Shown: positions 9,515-21,192, numbered from the stretch's first letter. The stretch is 64,000 bases of DNA from Canna indica (GCA_034359265.1 CP136890.1:65101501-65165500), one strand, 5' to 3'. Numbers and translations are program-made. The notes: generated from the sequence alone by a model not told the origin.

Positions 9515-12300
9515 TGTCACGCCCCAAGTTCAGGGTCACGTGACTAGCCATGGTATACGTGCCTATACCTCGGAGCCTAACCATGCACATGCCAACTCAT
9601 AAAAGATAGCGAAATAAACAACATCTTTTATTAAATAAAAGAACCAAAACAGATTTTTAGTTCAAAACATCAAAGTTTTTACTAAATATTCAAGTGTGAA
9701 AATAAATAAATCGAAGAACAACATTTCTTTAACAAATAAAAGTCTTAATAAAACATGAATGTCCCCATGGAACTACAACTCTAAATATCAAAACAAAAGT
9801 GCATGACAAACTACTACATACTAGACTACGACCCCTAACTAGGACTGCTATGAGATCATATGGTTCCTCTACCCTCCAACTGGGCCAAGTGCTCTAGCCC
9901 ACCTCAACTGTCAGGCTCTGCAAAAAAAAACAACGACAACAGGTGAGTTCAATGAACTCAGTGAGCGGTTCTACCAACCCTCACAAAAACAAACATCACA
10001 GATAAGATGCATAAGGTAACACTTCTGACCCAAGCAGGAAAAGGTCACAAGGGAGTGACCGGCTATTAGGCCATCTAGCCACCACTTGCCCGAGGGCAGC
10101 CAACACCCAGACGGTGAAGAACAAAAGGCCTAAGCATACCATGCCCTAAGGCAATAATACATACTAGGATAATCGGGAAGGCCCTCAGAACTTATCCTAG
10201 TATAAAAAAACTCGGGAGCAATCGGAAAAGGACCTCCGAACTTGCTCCACGAGACATGTAGGGACAATCCGAATTCGCCCATCCGAACTTGCTCCTTTAA
10301 GATATCACAGGAGTAATCAGGTAGGCCCTCCGAGCTTACTCCTTAAGGATATCACAGGAATAATCAGGAAATACCCTCCGAACTTATTCCTTACAACCAC
10401 CTCGGGGATAATCGGGTAGACCCTCCGAACTTATCCCACGAGGCAAACCAGAACAATCGGGAAAGGCCCTATGAACTTGTTCTACAGGTTGAGAATTAGC
10501 CATCGAACATCTCGGGCCTAACCCGCAATTCGGCTCCTCGATGAGCCTCTCTGTCATTCATAAAGATATGGAGCACCATGACCTAAGTCAAGTCTTTCCT
10601 ATGGTGTCTAATGGGTGATCCTATTGAAAAGTGTCCCTTCACTCCAATACCCGATCCCAACTCCTAGACCTATAATGTCATGAACCCGTGTGATTTTATT
10701 TCATGCATAAACTTCTCATGTTGGTTCATAACAGATTATGCTGACCATTTTATCCAATTTTAATTATGCAATTAAAATTTAGTTCACCACAATTAGGGTT
10801 TTGTTTTAGCTTACTGTTCTGCCCGAAAATGATGTATCTAATCCGAATCTGGTCTCCGGAGTGTATCCTATGTTTCCAAACTATATTTTCTGATCGAAAC
10901 GATAGGTTACATGACTATTTTTAGACAAATACACACATCACAGCAAGAAAATTAAAAATGACACGGATTCATCATTTCAGCATACAATTTCAGCAACATC
11001 AAATTTCAGCATAACCTAAAAATAAATCCGAAATTTCCAGATATTAAGCCCTTAATTACCATTTAAATAGAATATAAATCTTGAGACAAGTTTCTCAATT
11101 CCCATCCTTAACAATAAGGCTAACAAGCATCAACATGTACTATAAACAAGAATCAAGCATAATGATTAAGAAATTTTCTTCAAGAACCTTCTTGGCATCA
11201 ATATCAAGATCCATATTTTTCAAATAACATGATTTTTTTCAAAAATCACAAATTACATACAAAACATGTTTGATCATATAAGAACTCATTTAAATGAACA
11301 AATCAAGATATAAACTACAAAATAACCAAGATCTCTCACTTGAGCATTTTATCGAACACCTTGAGGGCACCCTTGCTCCACCCTTGGCCGAGCACCCATA
11401 GGATTCTCCTAGGGCTGCCGAGCCCCATAGGGAATGGTTCGGGTCTCCTCTCGCATGGCAATCACAAGAAATGACGAGAACTCGAAAACCAATGGTAAAA
11501 TCCAACAAGAACACTTTGTTTTCAAGAACGGCTTAAGAAGACGGAGAAATCCGAAGAAGGTGGATAAAACCACTTACCTAAATAGGAAGGATGAATAAAG
11601 GAGAAATCTCGGATGACGGCCCTCGAATCCGGCTTCAAAAGATGGCGACTTGACTCAAGAGGGGAAGAGAGGGGGCGGTGGCTCACCTCAAGCCGCCGGC
11701 TTGAGGAGAGAGGGAGAGAGGCTGGCTTCGACTGGCTCCTCTCGGCTCAGCTCCAAAGGGGAGGAAGAAGAGATGGAGATAGGAGATGCTCGGTGGCTGG
11801 CTGGCTTGGGGGCAGCAGCTTGCGAGAGAGAGAGGAAGGGGCGGCTGGCTAGCTGGCTGGCGGCTACCCTTTCTCCTCTTGCTTGGGTGGCTCCAAATAG
11901 GGATCCACAAGCCAAGAGGAGGGTGTTTTATACTCCGTCCTCAACTCTAATCCCTCTAAACCCTTTATCGAACCCGCATCCGCCTCAAGCCGAACTCGAA
12001 CCCGCTAACTTAAATTAACTTAATTAATTCTATTCTCCACAAAATCATCGATAAATAATATAAACACAATGCACATCCACATCCACATTCCACATAATTA
12101 AACACTTATCATATGCAACATAAAAAGATTAAATAAATTAATCAACACAAGCAAAATTACATAACTCATATAATTACTTACCCGAGTTCGCAACTTGCAC
12201 CGGACCATGAGTCGATTCGGCTTGACCTCGATCTAGTCCGTTTGGCTGGCAATTACAACCATAAAGGAAAATAATTAAATTAAATATATAGGATATTACA
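9515..12300 (-). repeat. 3' LTR of Tekay 2 (about 2.79 kb)
   Basis: On the minus strand it begins TGTAATATCC at 12300, next to the polypurine tract, and ends GGGGCGTGACA at 9515. It is unusually long. It contains the hairpin array (10161-10483), an AT-rich middle (10680-11340) and a GC-rich, GA-repeat-rich block (11610-11900). ORFs in that block are low-complexity (Gly/Arg/Glu-rich) and lie inside an LTR, so I do not call them genes. Confidence 0.88.
10161..10483. repeat. Array of seven self-complementary hairpin units (about 48 bp each)
   Basis: Seven units repeat every 45-50 bp. Each has a stem around a conserved loop of about 20 nt of the form TCGGGAAGGCCCTCCGAAC. The stems differ between units, and in six of the seven both arms change together: ATACTAGGATAA/TTATCCTAGTAT (10161-10203), GGAGCAA/TTGCTCC (10215-10248), GGAGTAA/TTACTCC (10310-10342), GGAATAA/TTATTCC (10357-10390), GGGATAA/TTATCCC (10405-10437) and AGAACAA/TTGTTCT (10450-10483). 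The unit at about 10261 is imperfect. Two units gain an outer CTCG/CGAG pair after a one-base bulge. The matching array in the other LTR is at 17851-18174. Confidence 0.85.
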
Positions 12301-12301
12301 A

Positions 12302-12313
12302 TCCTCTCTCCTT
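12302..12313 (-). other. Polypurine tract of Tekay 2
   Basis: Minus-strand AAGGAGAGAGGA lies immediately before the 3' LTR start TGTAATATCC. It is the plus-strand priming site of the element. Confidence 0.8.
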
Positions 12314-12359
12314 AAATAAAATTCATCCTCTAATTTCATAAAAGAATAATAAGGACTCA

Positions 12360-12774
12360 CCAAATCATCAAACAATGAAGGATAACGCTCCCTCATATCC
12401 TGCTCCACCTCCCAGGTGGCCTCCTAACCGGAATGGTGCTCCCATCAGACCTTAACCAAGGGGATCTCCTTGGATCTCAACTTTCTAATTTGACGGTCTA
12501 GCACCTCAACTGGCCGCTCCTCATAGGAGGCCGTTGAATCCACCTCCACTGTGGTAGGCTCAATCACATGGGACTCATCCCGAATATACTTCTTCAGCAT
12601 AGACACGTGGAACACTGTATGTACTTGGTCCATACTAGGAGGTAAGGCCAACTCATAGGCCACAGCTCCCCTGTGCCTGAGAATAGGAAATAACCCAATG
12701 AACCTAGGGCATAGCTTTCCTTTCTCACCAAATCTCACCACCCCTTTCATAGGGGATACCTTGAGAAATACCAT
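12360..12774 (-). pseudogene. pol: Tekay 2 integrase C-terminus and chromodomain-like tail
   Basis: Minus-strand frame gives [40 protein letters not shown], then [20 protein letters not shown] and, after stops at about 12440, WEHHSG and MRERYPSLF. This is the same integrase end and chromodomain-like module as in element 1. It probably targets integration to chromatin marks in the lineage. It is broken by at least two stops at the EIPLVKV/WEHH joint. Confidence 0.85.
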
Positions 12775-13656
12775 GTCCCCTCAGCAAACTCTACCTCCCT
12801 AACCTTTCCATCCGCATACATCTTCTGGCGACTCTGAGCTACCAACAACCTCTCTCTGATTAGCTTCACTTTTTCTACTGCCTCCCCCACCAGGTCAGGT
12901 CCCATCATGAGGGAATCTCCTGCCTCCAACCAGCCTACAGGCGACATGCATTTCCGCCCATATAATGCCTCAAATGGGGCCATCCCGATGCTGCTGTGAT
13001 AGCTGTTATTATAGGCAAACTCAATCAGAGGTAAGTGCCTCTCCCAACTGCCCTTTAAATCAAGGACACATGCTCTCAACATATCCTCCAGCGTTTGAAT
13101 AGTCCGCTGACTGACCATCTGTCTGAGGGTGAAATATCGTACTGAACCGAACCTGACTGCCCAAAGCCTCCTGGAACGACTGCAAAAAATGAGCTGTGAA
13201 CTGAGTACCCCTATCTGAGATGATCATCACAGGAACACCATGATATGTGACGATCCGGTCCAAGAATAATCTCGCATACTGCTCAGCTGAAAAGGTCATC
13301 CTGACCGGTATAAAATATGACGTCTTGGTTAGGCGATCCACCACTACCCAGATAGAATCATTGTCCTTCCCAAACTTTGGCAACCCCATCACAAAATCCA
13401 TGGTTATCTTCTTCCATTTCCACTCTGGTACTTCTAGGATCTGGAGCAACCCTGTCGGCTTTAAATGCTCAACCTTAACCTGCTGACACACCAGCCACTT
13501 AGACACAAACTCAGCCACTTCTCTTTTCATGACTTTCCACCAATAATTCTGCCTTAGGTCACGGTACATCTTCGTGGCTCCCGGATGCATAGTATATATT
13601 GATAGATGAGCCATCTCCAACACTTGCCTGCGAATCTCGGCCATATCAAGCACCAC
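12775..13656 (-). pseudogene. pol: Tekay 2 integrase
   Basis: Minus strand from 13656: the zinc-binding region runs through TMHPGATKMYRDLRQNYWW to KWLVCQQVK. The first Cys of the CxxC pair is Trp (element 1 has Cys). The core shows MDFVMGLPKF (Asp) and IISDRGTQF (Asp), then FHPQTDGQSA, where a short deletion near 13110 shifts the frame so the catalytic Glu segment is lost. The remaining part (RTIQTLEDMLRACVL) continues in another frame at 13118-12747. It cannot produce active integrase. Confidence 0.85.
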
Positions 13657-13673
13657 TATCCGGTTCTTAAATC

Positions 13674-14534
13674 TCAGAACACCCTCCAGTCCACATAGAA
13701 CCCATTATCGGCATCGCCTCTCCTGGCTAGATCCTTAGTGATAGCACAGAAAGCATCCTCCTCCTGCGCTGCCCGCAACATGTCAACCAACGTGGATTGC
13801 ACCCTCAGGTGAGTCACCAGCGCACCAGAATTTGATACTGATAAGACTGCCCCGCCATGCAAACATAGGGCCAAATCATGAGCCAACGGCCTCTTCCTGA
13901 CCGCCAAATGCGCCAGATTGCCCATAGACTTCCTGTTCAAAGCATCAGCCACCACATTGGCCTTCCTTGGATGGTACATGATAGTGCAGTCATAATCCTT
14001 CAAAAGCTCAAGCCATCTTCTCTGCCTCAGGTTCAACTCCTTCTGGGTGAGCAAATACTAGAGGCTCTTATGATCAGTGTATATCTCACAAGCCTTGCCA
14101 TAAAGGTAGTGACGCCACAACTTCAATGCAAACACCACTGCTGCTAGCTCAAGATCATGAGTCGGATAATTCTTCCCGTGAACCTTCAGCTGCCTAGAGG
14201 CATAAGCTATCACCTTGCCATTCTGCATCAGCCCACAATCCAAGCCGACCCGAGAGGCATCACAATAAACAACAAACCCTCCCGAGCCCGAAGGTACTAC
14301 TAGAACTGGCGCCAACGTCAAGCGGTCCTTGAGCTTTAGAAAGCTCTCCTCGCACTTACTGCCCCATTCGAACTTGACCTTCTTCTGAGTCAGGCGGGTC
14401 AATGACGCTGCAATCCAGGAGAAGTTCTCCATAAACTTTCGATAATAACATGCCAACCCCAGGAAACTACGGATCTCAGTGACATTAGTCGGCCTCTTCC
14501 AGTTCTGAACTACTTCTATCTTTGCGGGGTCCAC
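13674..14534 (-). pseudogene. pol: Tekay 2 RNase H and RT connection
   Basis: Frame 14534-14058 holds [37 protein letters not shown] (Asp), [19 protein letters not shown] (Glu) and IYTDHKSL (Asp). A TAG at 14058-14060 follows. The next segment, 14054-13674, has [18 protein letters not shown] and [11 protein letters not shown], the RNase H end. Only a single nonsense codon separates the two halves. The role is degradation of the RNA template during reverse transcription. Confidence 0.88.
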
Positions 14535-15104
14535 CTTTATCCCTTACCTGGACACCACATGGCCAAGGAACCCCACACACTCCAGCCAGAACTCACACTT
14601 GGAGAACTTAGCATACAAGCGGTTCTCCCGGAGAGTCTCTAGAACCATCTGCAAGTGCTCAGCATGCTCCTCCCTGCTCCTGGAATAAATCAAGATATCA
14701 TCAATGAACACAATTAAAAATTTATCCAATTATTCCCTGAACACCCGGATCATCAGGTCCATAAATGCTGCAGGTGCATTAGTCAGCCCGAAGGACGTCA
14801 CCATGAACTCAAAGTGCCCATACCTCAACCTGAAAGCAGTCTTAGGGACGTCACTGTCCCGGATCCTCAACTGATGATACCCTAACCGCAGGTCTATCTT
14901 AGAAAATCACTGAGCTCCCTGAGGCTGATCAAACAAATCATCAATCCTGGGCAGCGGGTATCGATTCTTCACCGTTACCTTATTAAGCTGCTGGTAACCA
15001 ATGCATATCCACATGAACCCATCTTTCTTTTTCAAAAAGAGCACTGGAGCACCCCAAGGAGAAACACTTGGGCGAATGAAACCCAACTCAAGCAGGTCCT
15101 GCAA
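14535..15104 (-). pseudogene. pol: Tekay 2 reverse transcriptase
   Basis: Minus-strand motifs are [40 protein letters not shown] (Asp of IDY changed to Gly), [13 protein letters not shown] and [14 protein letters not shown], then, after a stop near 14730, [19 protein letters not shown] with the double-Asp site, and [17 protein letters not shown]. At least three stops (about 14907, 14730, 14544) break it. Lesions differ from those in element 1, so the two copies decayed independently. Confidence 0.88.
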
Positions 15105-15760
15105 CTAGGACTTCAACTCCCTCAACTCAGCTGGTGCCATCCGGTGCAGTGGAATGGAGATCGGCTTCACCCCTGGCTGTAAATCAATACAGAATTTGAT
15201 TTCCCTCTCTGGAGGCAATCCTGGCAACTTCTCCGAAAACACATCAGAGAACACGCACACCACGGGCGTTCCCCCGATGTCCCTAGCCGCACTTCCGCCT
15301 TCCTCTGCCACAGACACAAAGGCCAAGAAAGTCTGGCAACCGCCCAGAAGTAGCTTCCGAGCCTTAAGAGCTGAAATCGCCGTCAACGGTTCTCCCCTTC
15401 CCTCACCCTGGAAGGTAAACTGGGGCAATCCGGGCTTACTGAAGGTCACGTTCTTAGCCCTGCAATCCACTGAGGCGAAATGATGCACCAACCAATCAAT
15501 GCCCAAAATTACATCAAGCTCCAACATCGGCAGGAGTGTCAAGTCGGCTATCAACACATGCTCGCAAATAACAACATCACATCCACGAAAGACTGTCTCT
15601 GCCATCACAGAAACGCCCGTAGGCGTAGACACCACGAGGGGCAATTCAAGCACAAAAGATATCTCTAACAACTTAGCAGCAAACAAAGCAGATACAAAAG
15701 AGTGTGTAGCTCATGGATCAAACAAAACATATGCAATGGCAGACTCAACGATAATATTAC
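15105..15760 (-). pseudogene. pol: Tekay 2 aspartic protease and linker
   Basis: The catalytic loop is at about 15690-15735. It reads VLFDP, then a stop, then ATHSFVSALFAAKL, so the Gly of the Asp-Pro-Gly triplet is a nonsense codon. The open frame 15686-15105 then gives LELDVILGIDWLVHHF, ALKARKLLLGGCQTFLAFVS and LPGLPPEREIKFCIDL up to RT. Apart from the active-site stop the protease and linker are continuous. Confidence 0.83.
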
Positions 15761-15899
15761 CTGTCACCACTACCATGGATGCCTCAGCGCCCTCTTGGTT
15801 CATAGCAAATACACTTGTAGCGGACCTCTTCGAACCACCAGCTCGCTAGCCTCCTCCCTGAGTCTGACCCCTCTGAGCTACGAAACCCACTGACATCAG

Positions 15900-17100
15900 T
15901 GCCTTTCCTCTGGTCTGATCAGGCTGCTGACTGCCCTTGCTAGGACAATCCATTTTATAATGCCCAGTCTGCCCACAACTGAAACATACCTCTGAACGTC
16001 CCCAGCAAAACCCCCCAGTGCCTCCTGTGACATTGGTTACACTACTGTGACCTAGATATCCGTTGTGAACCTCCAGATGATGCCCCTAGTCCTGAACCCA
16101 TGTGGCCTTTGGAATTGTTATGACCTCCGCCCTGTAGTGGATTTGTTGTCCTGAAATTCCCCTCTGAGTGAGCTGGCCGACCCCCCGAAGGCTAGGGCCA
16201 AAACTTTTTCTTCTGGGGACCATCATGACTGTCTATCGGTACCAGCGCCTCCTTTCAGACCACCTCATCTACAACCCGATTAAAGGAAGTGTCCTCGATA
16301 TAATGGATCAGTCTAGCAATCTGTCGCCTCAATCACTCAACAAACCTCTTGACCCAGACTGTCTCTGTGGCTATCAAGGTGGGATGGTACTTCGAGAGCC
16401 GAGTGAACTCCATCTCATAATCTGTTATCGACATACTGCCCGTCTGACGCAGTAGCTCGAACTCTTTTGCTCGCCTGTCCCAGACGCTCATCGGCAGGTA
16501 CTTCTCCACCATAACAGCTCAAAACTCTTCCTAGGTAGGGGGAGTTGCATCTACTGCTCTGCGGTCCCTCCAGGTGTAAAGCCAATCCTTGGTTGGACCT
16601 CTCAGTTGTAGCCCGATCAGTCGAGCGGTCGTCTCCAAAGAACAACCAAGCTCCCTGTAAAACTCATAGCAATCTCCCAGGAAACTGGTGACCTCCAACT
16701 GCTGATCTGCCCCTGTATACTCCGATGGCCTGAATGCAACAAAATCAGCATACGGAGGTGCTCTAGGGGCTTTGACCACCGGTGCAACTGGCTGGACCAC
16801 CTTTGGTGCTGCGGGTATTGTCGGTACTGCTTGTGGCTGCTACCTCAGCTCCTACTCCCTACGGAGCACCTCAGTCAGCTCAGTCACTCGGGCCTACAAC
16901 TGAACAACAATGGGATCCTGTCCCACATCCTCTCGGGCCTGCAGTGGTCTCCCAAGACACCGACCCCGGCCTCGCCTCGGCCTCAGTGCTCAGTAGAGTT
17001 GCTGTCACTATCGCTCCTTGTGGCATCAAAAGCCTCCATCGATCTGGAATCACCAGAAAGAAAATATCAAAATCTAAACAATTAAATTCACCCTAAATCG
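15900..17100 (-). pseudogene. gag: Tekay 2 gag with CCHC zinc knuckle
   Basis: Minus strand: a Pro-rich N-terminal part (17090-16800, broken), then FVAFRPSEYTGADQQLEVTS, TKDWLYTWRDRRAVDATPPT and LPMSVWDRRAKEF, then ITDYEMEFTRLSKYHPT, a capsid region with the usual Trp and aromatic positions. A zinc knuckle CFSCGQTGHYKMDC lies at about 15945-15990. Stops at about 16531 and 16415 and frame changes break it. It would have formed the virus-like particle core and bound element RNA. Confidence 0.8.
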
Positions 17101-17237
17101 CTAAGTAAGTAAACCACAAGTCGCACTGAGGTGCAGACTTAGCCCATTGATCACATAACATACCCCTACCGTATACTGACACACTAGCAATGCCCTATAG
17201 GGTGACAACTCTAGGTCGTAGTAAGACCGAACCACAT

Positions 17238-17251
17238 GCTCTGATACAACA
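17238..17251 (-). other. Primer-binding site of Tekay 2
   Basis: Minus-strand TGTTGTATCAGAGC directly follows the 5' LTR end. It differs by one base (plus a leading TG overlap) from TGGTATCAGAGC, the initiator-Met tRNA complement used by many plant LTR retrotransposons. Confidence 0.75.
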
Positions 17252-17252
17252 T

Positions 17253-19849
17253 TTTCACGCCCCAAGTTCAGGGTCACATGATCGGCCAGGGTATACGTGC
17301 CTATACCCCGCAGCATAACCCATGCACATGCCAACTCATAAAAGATAGCGGAATAAACAACGGTTTTTATTAAATAAAAGAACCAAAACAGATTTTTATT
17401 TCAAAATATCAAAGTTCTTTAACAAATCGAAGTCTGAATAAAACATGAATGTCCCCACGGGACTACAACTCCAAATACCAAAACAAAAGTGCATGAAAAA
17501 ACTACTACAGACTCGACTACGGCCCATAACTAGGACTACTATGAGATCATGTGGCTCATCTGCCCTCTAGCTGCGCCAAGTGCTCCAGTCCAACTCACCG
17601 GTCAGGCTCTGCAAAACAAAACAATGACAACGGGTGAGTTCAAAGAACTCAGTGAGAGGTTCTACCAACCCTCACAAAAACAAACATCACAGATAAGATG
17701 CATAAGCTAACACTCTTGACTCAAGCAGGAAAAGGTCACAAGGGAGTGTGCAGCTATCAGGCAAACCGGCCACCACCTGCCCGAAGGCAACCAACACCCA
17801 GATGGTGAAGAACAACAGGCCTAAGCCTACCATACCCTAAGGCAACAACATATACTAGGATAATCGGGAAGGACCTCAGAACCTATCCTAGTATAAAGAA
17901 ACTCGGGAGCAATGGGGAAAGACCCTCCGAACTTGCTCCACGAGACGCGTAGGGACAATCAGAATTCGTGCATCCAAACTTGCCCATTTAAGATATCACA
18001 TGAGTAATCGGATAGGCCCTCTGAGCTTACTCCCTAAGGATATCACAGGAATAATCGGGAAAGGCCCTCCGAACTTATTCCGTACAACCACCTCGGGGAT
18101 AATCGGGTAGGCCCTCCGAACTTACCCCACGAGGCCAACCAGAATAATCGGGAACAACCCTCCGAACTTGTTCTGTAGGTTGGGTATTAGCCATCCAACC
18201 TCCCGGGCCTAGCCCGCAATACGGCTCCTCGGTGAGCCTCTCCGCCATTATAAAGATATGGCGCACAATGACCTAAGTCAAGTCTTTCCTACAGTGTCTC
18301 ATGGGTGACCCTATTGGAAATTGTCTCAACACTCCAATACCCGATCCCAACTACTAGACCTGTAATGTCATGAACCTGTGTGGTTTTATTTCATGCATAA
18401 ACTTCGCATGTTGGTTCATAACAGATTATGCTAACCCTTTTACCCAATTTCAATTATGCAATTAAAATTTAGTTCACCACAATTAGGGTTTTGTTTTAGC
18501 TTACTGTTCTGCCCGAAACACATGTATCTAATCCGAATCTTGTCTCCAGAGTATGTCCTATATTTCCAAACTATATTTTCTGGTCGAAACAATAGGTTAC
18601 ATGACTATGTTCAGACAAATACACACATCACAACAAGCAAATTAAAAACAACACAGATTCATCATTTCAACATGCAATTTCAGCAACATCAAATTTCAGC
18701 ATAGCCTAAAAATAAATCCGAAATTTCCAGAAATTAAGCCCTTAATTATCATTTAAACAGAATATAAATCTTGAGACAAGTTTCTCAATTCCCATGCTTA
18801 ACAACAAGGCTAACAAGCATCAACAAGTACTATAAACAAGAATCAAGCATAATGATTAAGAAACTTTCTTCAAGAACCTTCTTGGCATCAATATCAACAT
18901 CCATATTTTTTAAAGAACATGATATTTCCAAAAATCACAGATTACATACAAAGCATGCTTGATCATATAAGAACTCATTTAAATGAACAAATCAAGATAT
19001 AAACTACAAAATAACCAAGATCTCTCACTTGAGCATTTTATCGAACACCTTGAGGGCACCCTTGCTTCACCCTTGGCCGAGCACCCGTAGAATTCTGTTA
19101 GGACTGCCGAGCCCCATAGGGGAATGGTTCGGGTATCCTCTCGCATGGCAATCACAAGAAATGACGATAACTCAAAAACCAACAGTAAAATCCAACAAGA
19201 ACACTTTGTTTTCAAGAACGGCTCAAGAAGACGGAGAAACCCGGAGAAGGAGGGTAAAACCACTCACCTAAATAGGAAGGATGAATGAAGGAGAAATCTC
19301 GGATGACGGCCCTCGAATCTAGCTTCAAAATATGGCGGCTCGACTCAAGAAGGGGAAGAGAGGGGGCGGCGGCTCACCTTCTTGCGAGAGAGAGAGGAAG
19401 GGGAGGCTAGCTGGTTAGCTGGTTCCTCTTGCTGGCAGCTGCCCTTTCTCCTCTTGCTTGGGTGGCTCCAAATAGGGAGCCACAAGCCAAGGGGAGGGGA
19501 TTTTATACTCCCTCATCAACCCTAACCCCTCTAAAATCTTTTTCCAACCCGCATTCACCTCAAGCCGAACTTGAACCCAAACCCGCTAACTTAAATTAAC
19601 TTATTTAATTCTATTCTCTACAAAATCATCCATAAATAATATAAACACAATGCACATCCACATCCACATTCCACATAATTAAACACTTATGCATACGCAA
19701 CATAAAAAGATTAAATAAATTAATCTACATAAGCAAAATTATATAACTCATATACTTACTTACCCGAGTTCGCATCTCGCACCGAACCATGAGTCGACTC
19801 GGCTTGACCTCGATCTAAAGTAAAATAATAAAATTAAATATCTAGGATA
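17253..19849 (-). repeat. 5' LTR of Tekay 2 (about 2.6 kb)
   Basis: It is the same sequence as 9515-12300 from CACGCCCCAAGTTCAGGGTC to AAATTAAATATCTAGGATA. The last bases of the expected outer end (ATTACA in the left copy) are missing at 19849. It lacks about 150 bp of the GC-rich block present at 11680-11830 in the other LTR. It carries the second copy of the hairpin array at 17851-18174. Confidence 0.87.
17851..18174. repeat. Second copy of the hairpin array in the 5' LTR
   Basis: Same seven-unit layout as 10161-10483. Here several stems have a single mismatch (for example GGGATAA against TTACCCC, AGAATAA against TTGTTCT), while the GGAGCAA/TTGCTCC and GGAATAA/TTATTCC units remain perfect. 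The mismatches look like decay after insertion of once-paired stems. Confidence 0.8.
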
Positions 19850-20645
19850 GTCCCCTTGTTGGGATGAGGGGATGTCCCCTTGTCCTAGTTGTGATTAGTT
19901 TTCTTGAAGTGGGGTGTTTGCTTGAGGTCAAGCCTCATGTAATGGATTCTGAGATTACCTTTGAGGTTGAGTAGTAGTGATAAGGTCGAGTAAGGGCTCT
20001 GAGACAGGGAGTAGTGGTTTTAGGACCTAGGACCATGTTCAGGGGGTCAAGCTGAGCTCGCCAAAACACAGGACCGCACAAGAGGTCGGGTGAGGGCTCT
20101 AAGACAAGAAGCGCAAGGGGTGGCCAATGAGTCAGACTGGTAAAAATCGAGTCCTAATAGTGTAAGGACTTTGAGGCCGATGGCTGGTGAGCTAGGCTGG
20201 TGAAAACCGAGTCCTAATCATGTAAGGGCTCTGAGGCCAAAAGCAATGACGCAGTGACTAACGAGCCAGGCTGGTGAAAACTAAGTCCTCGTCATGTAAG
20301 GGCTCTGAGGCCGGAAGTAATGGCGTAGTGGCCGACGAGCCAGGCTGGTGAAAACCAAGTCTTGGTCGTGTAAGGGCTCTGAGGCCGAAAGTAGTGGCTC
20401 TAGGGCCGAGTACCGCACTCGGATCGGGGGATCAAGTCAATCTCATCGAGGAGCGTGAGATAGGACAGTGCGAGAGGTCGAGTAAGGGTTATGAGGCCAG
20501 AAGTAGCAGCTCGATGGCCGAGGACTGCGCTCGGAGGGTCAAGCCGAGATCGACGAAAAGCATGAGGTAGGATCGCTTGAGGGGTCGAGTAAGGGCTTTA
20601 AGGCTGGAAGTAGTTGCTCTCGGGGGGTAAAGCCAAGCTCTTCCC
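19850..20645. repeat. GC-rich tandem repeat array, left block
   Basis: From about 19970 a unit containing GTAAGGGCTCTGAGGCCGGA recurs at about 19990, 20085, 20160, 20222, 20294, 20369, 20482 and 20586. Short units of 60-75 bp alternate with longer ones of 95-115 bp, which add GGGTCAAGCCGAGCTCGCC. The same repeat in the same orientation resumes at 27681. No coding is seen. Positions 19850-19970 hold no recognised feature. Confidence 0.75.
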
Positions 20646-21059
20646 TAAATATTTAGGCTAAAGTTTAGCGAACACACCATTCCCCCCCCCCCCTCCTTCT
20701 TTAGTGTAGGCCATTTCACGAACATAAGTCTAAGGAGCTCCGTGGAGGGCTATATAACCTATACATTTTCTTGGCACCAAAAGTCCCGATAATTGTTCTT
20801 TAGGTAGAAACTAGTTAGCGACCCATTTTTAAGGATTTCTTTGAAGCTTTTAACCTATCCATATTTGACCCGGGAGATTATAGAATTTTCGGTTTTCGTA
20901 AATTTGTAGACCCCAAAAGTTAGATTTTGATTCCTAAGAATTTTGATTTTCTAGATATTTTTATTGAATCCAAATGAGGATAATCCTTATATAACTTAAT
21001 GTTAAGAAATGTTATATAAGACTTAGGGAAGACTAGACCTTTTTGAAAGTGCTCTTATA

Positions 21060-21192
21060 ACAGTTCTGGTCGAATGGTTGATCGACTGACTAGCGATCGA
21101 CAAGCGACCGACAAGAGGCAAAAACCCACAGTGGACGTTCAGTCGGCGTCCAGTCAATGATTCGGTCGACCGACCGATCGATCGACGGTCGA
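21060..21192. repeat. TCGA-rich palindromic tract in LTR copy A
   Basis: Dense overlap of GGTCGA, TCGATCGAC and CGACCGATCGATCGA words, many of them self-complementary. Equivalent tracts lie at 31040-31350 and 41260-41365 in the other SIRE-type LTRs. Confidence 0.75.

Larger units (their letters stand above)
9515..19849 (-). mobile_element. Tekay/Del-type Ty3/gypsy chromovirus 2, full length with both LTRs
   Basis: On the minus strand the order is 5' LTR (right, 17253-19849), primer-binding site, gag, protease, RT, RNase H, integrase, chromodomain-like tail, polypurine tract, 3' LTR (left, 9515-12300). The length is about 10.3 kb. Both LTRs share their outer end (CACGCCCCAAGTTCAGGGTC), but the right one lacks about 150 bp around 11680-11830 of the left and the last few bases of its outer end. 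A target-site duplication cannot be confirmed because of that loss. The coding region has many stops and frameshifts. It interrupts the gag-like fragment at 8478-9514. Confidence 0.92.

Noticed and set aside
11613..12018. Overlapping Gly/Arg/Glu-rich ORFs on both strands in the Tekay 2 LTR
   Set aside because: They lie in a GA-repeat block of an LTR. The equivalent region of the other LTR has a 150-bp deletion and no conserved frame.
17234..17252. tRNA-like sequence near GCTCTGATACAACA
   Set aside because: It is the primer-binding site complementary to tRNA, not a tRNA gene. No cloverleaf or promoter boxes were found there.
19970..20645. Possible CRISPR-like array
   Set aside because: Units are of uneven length, diverged and without unique spacers, and the context is plant nuclear DNA.
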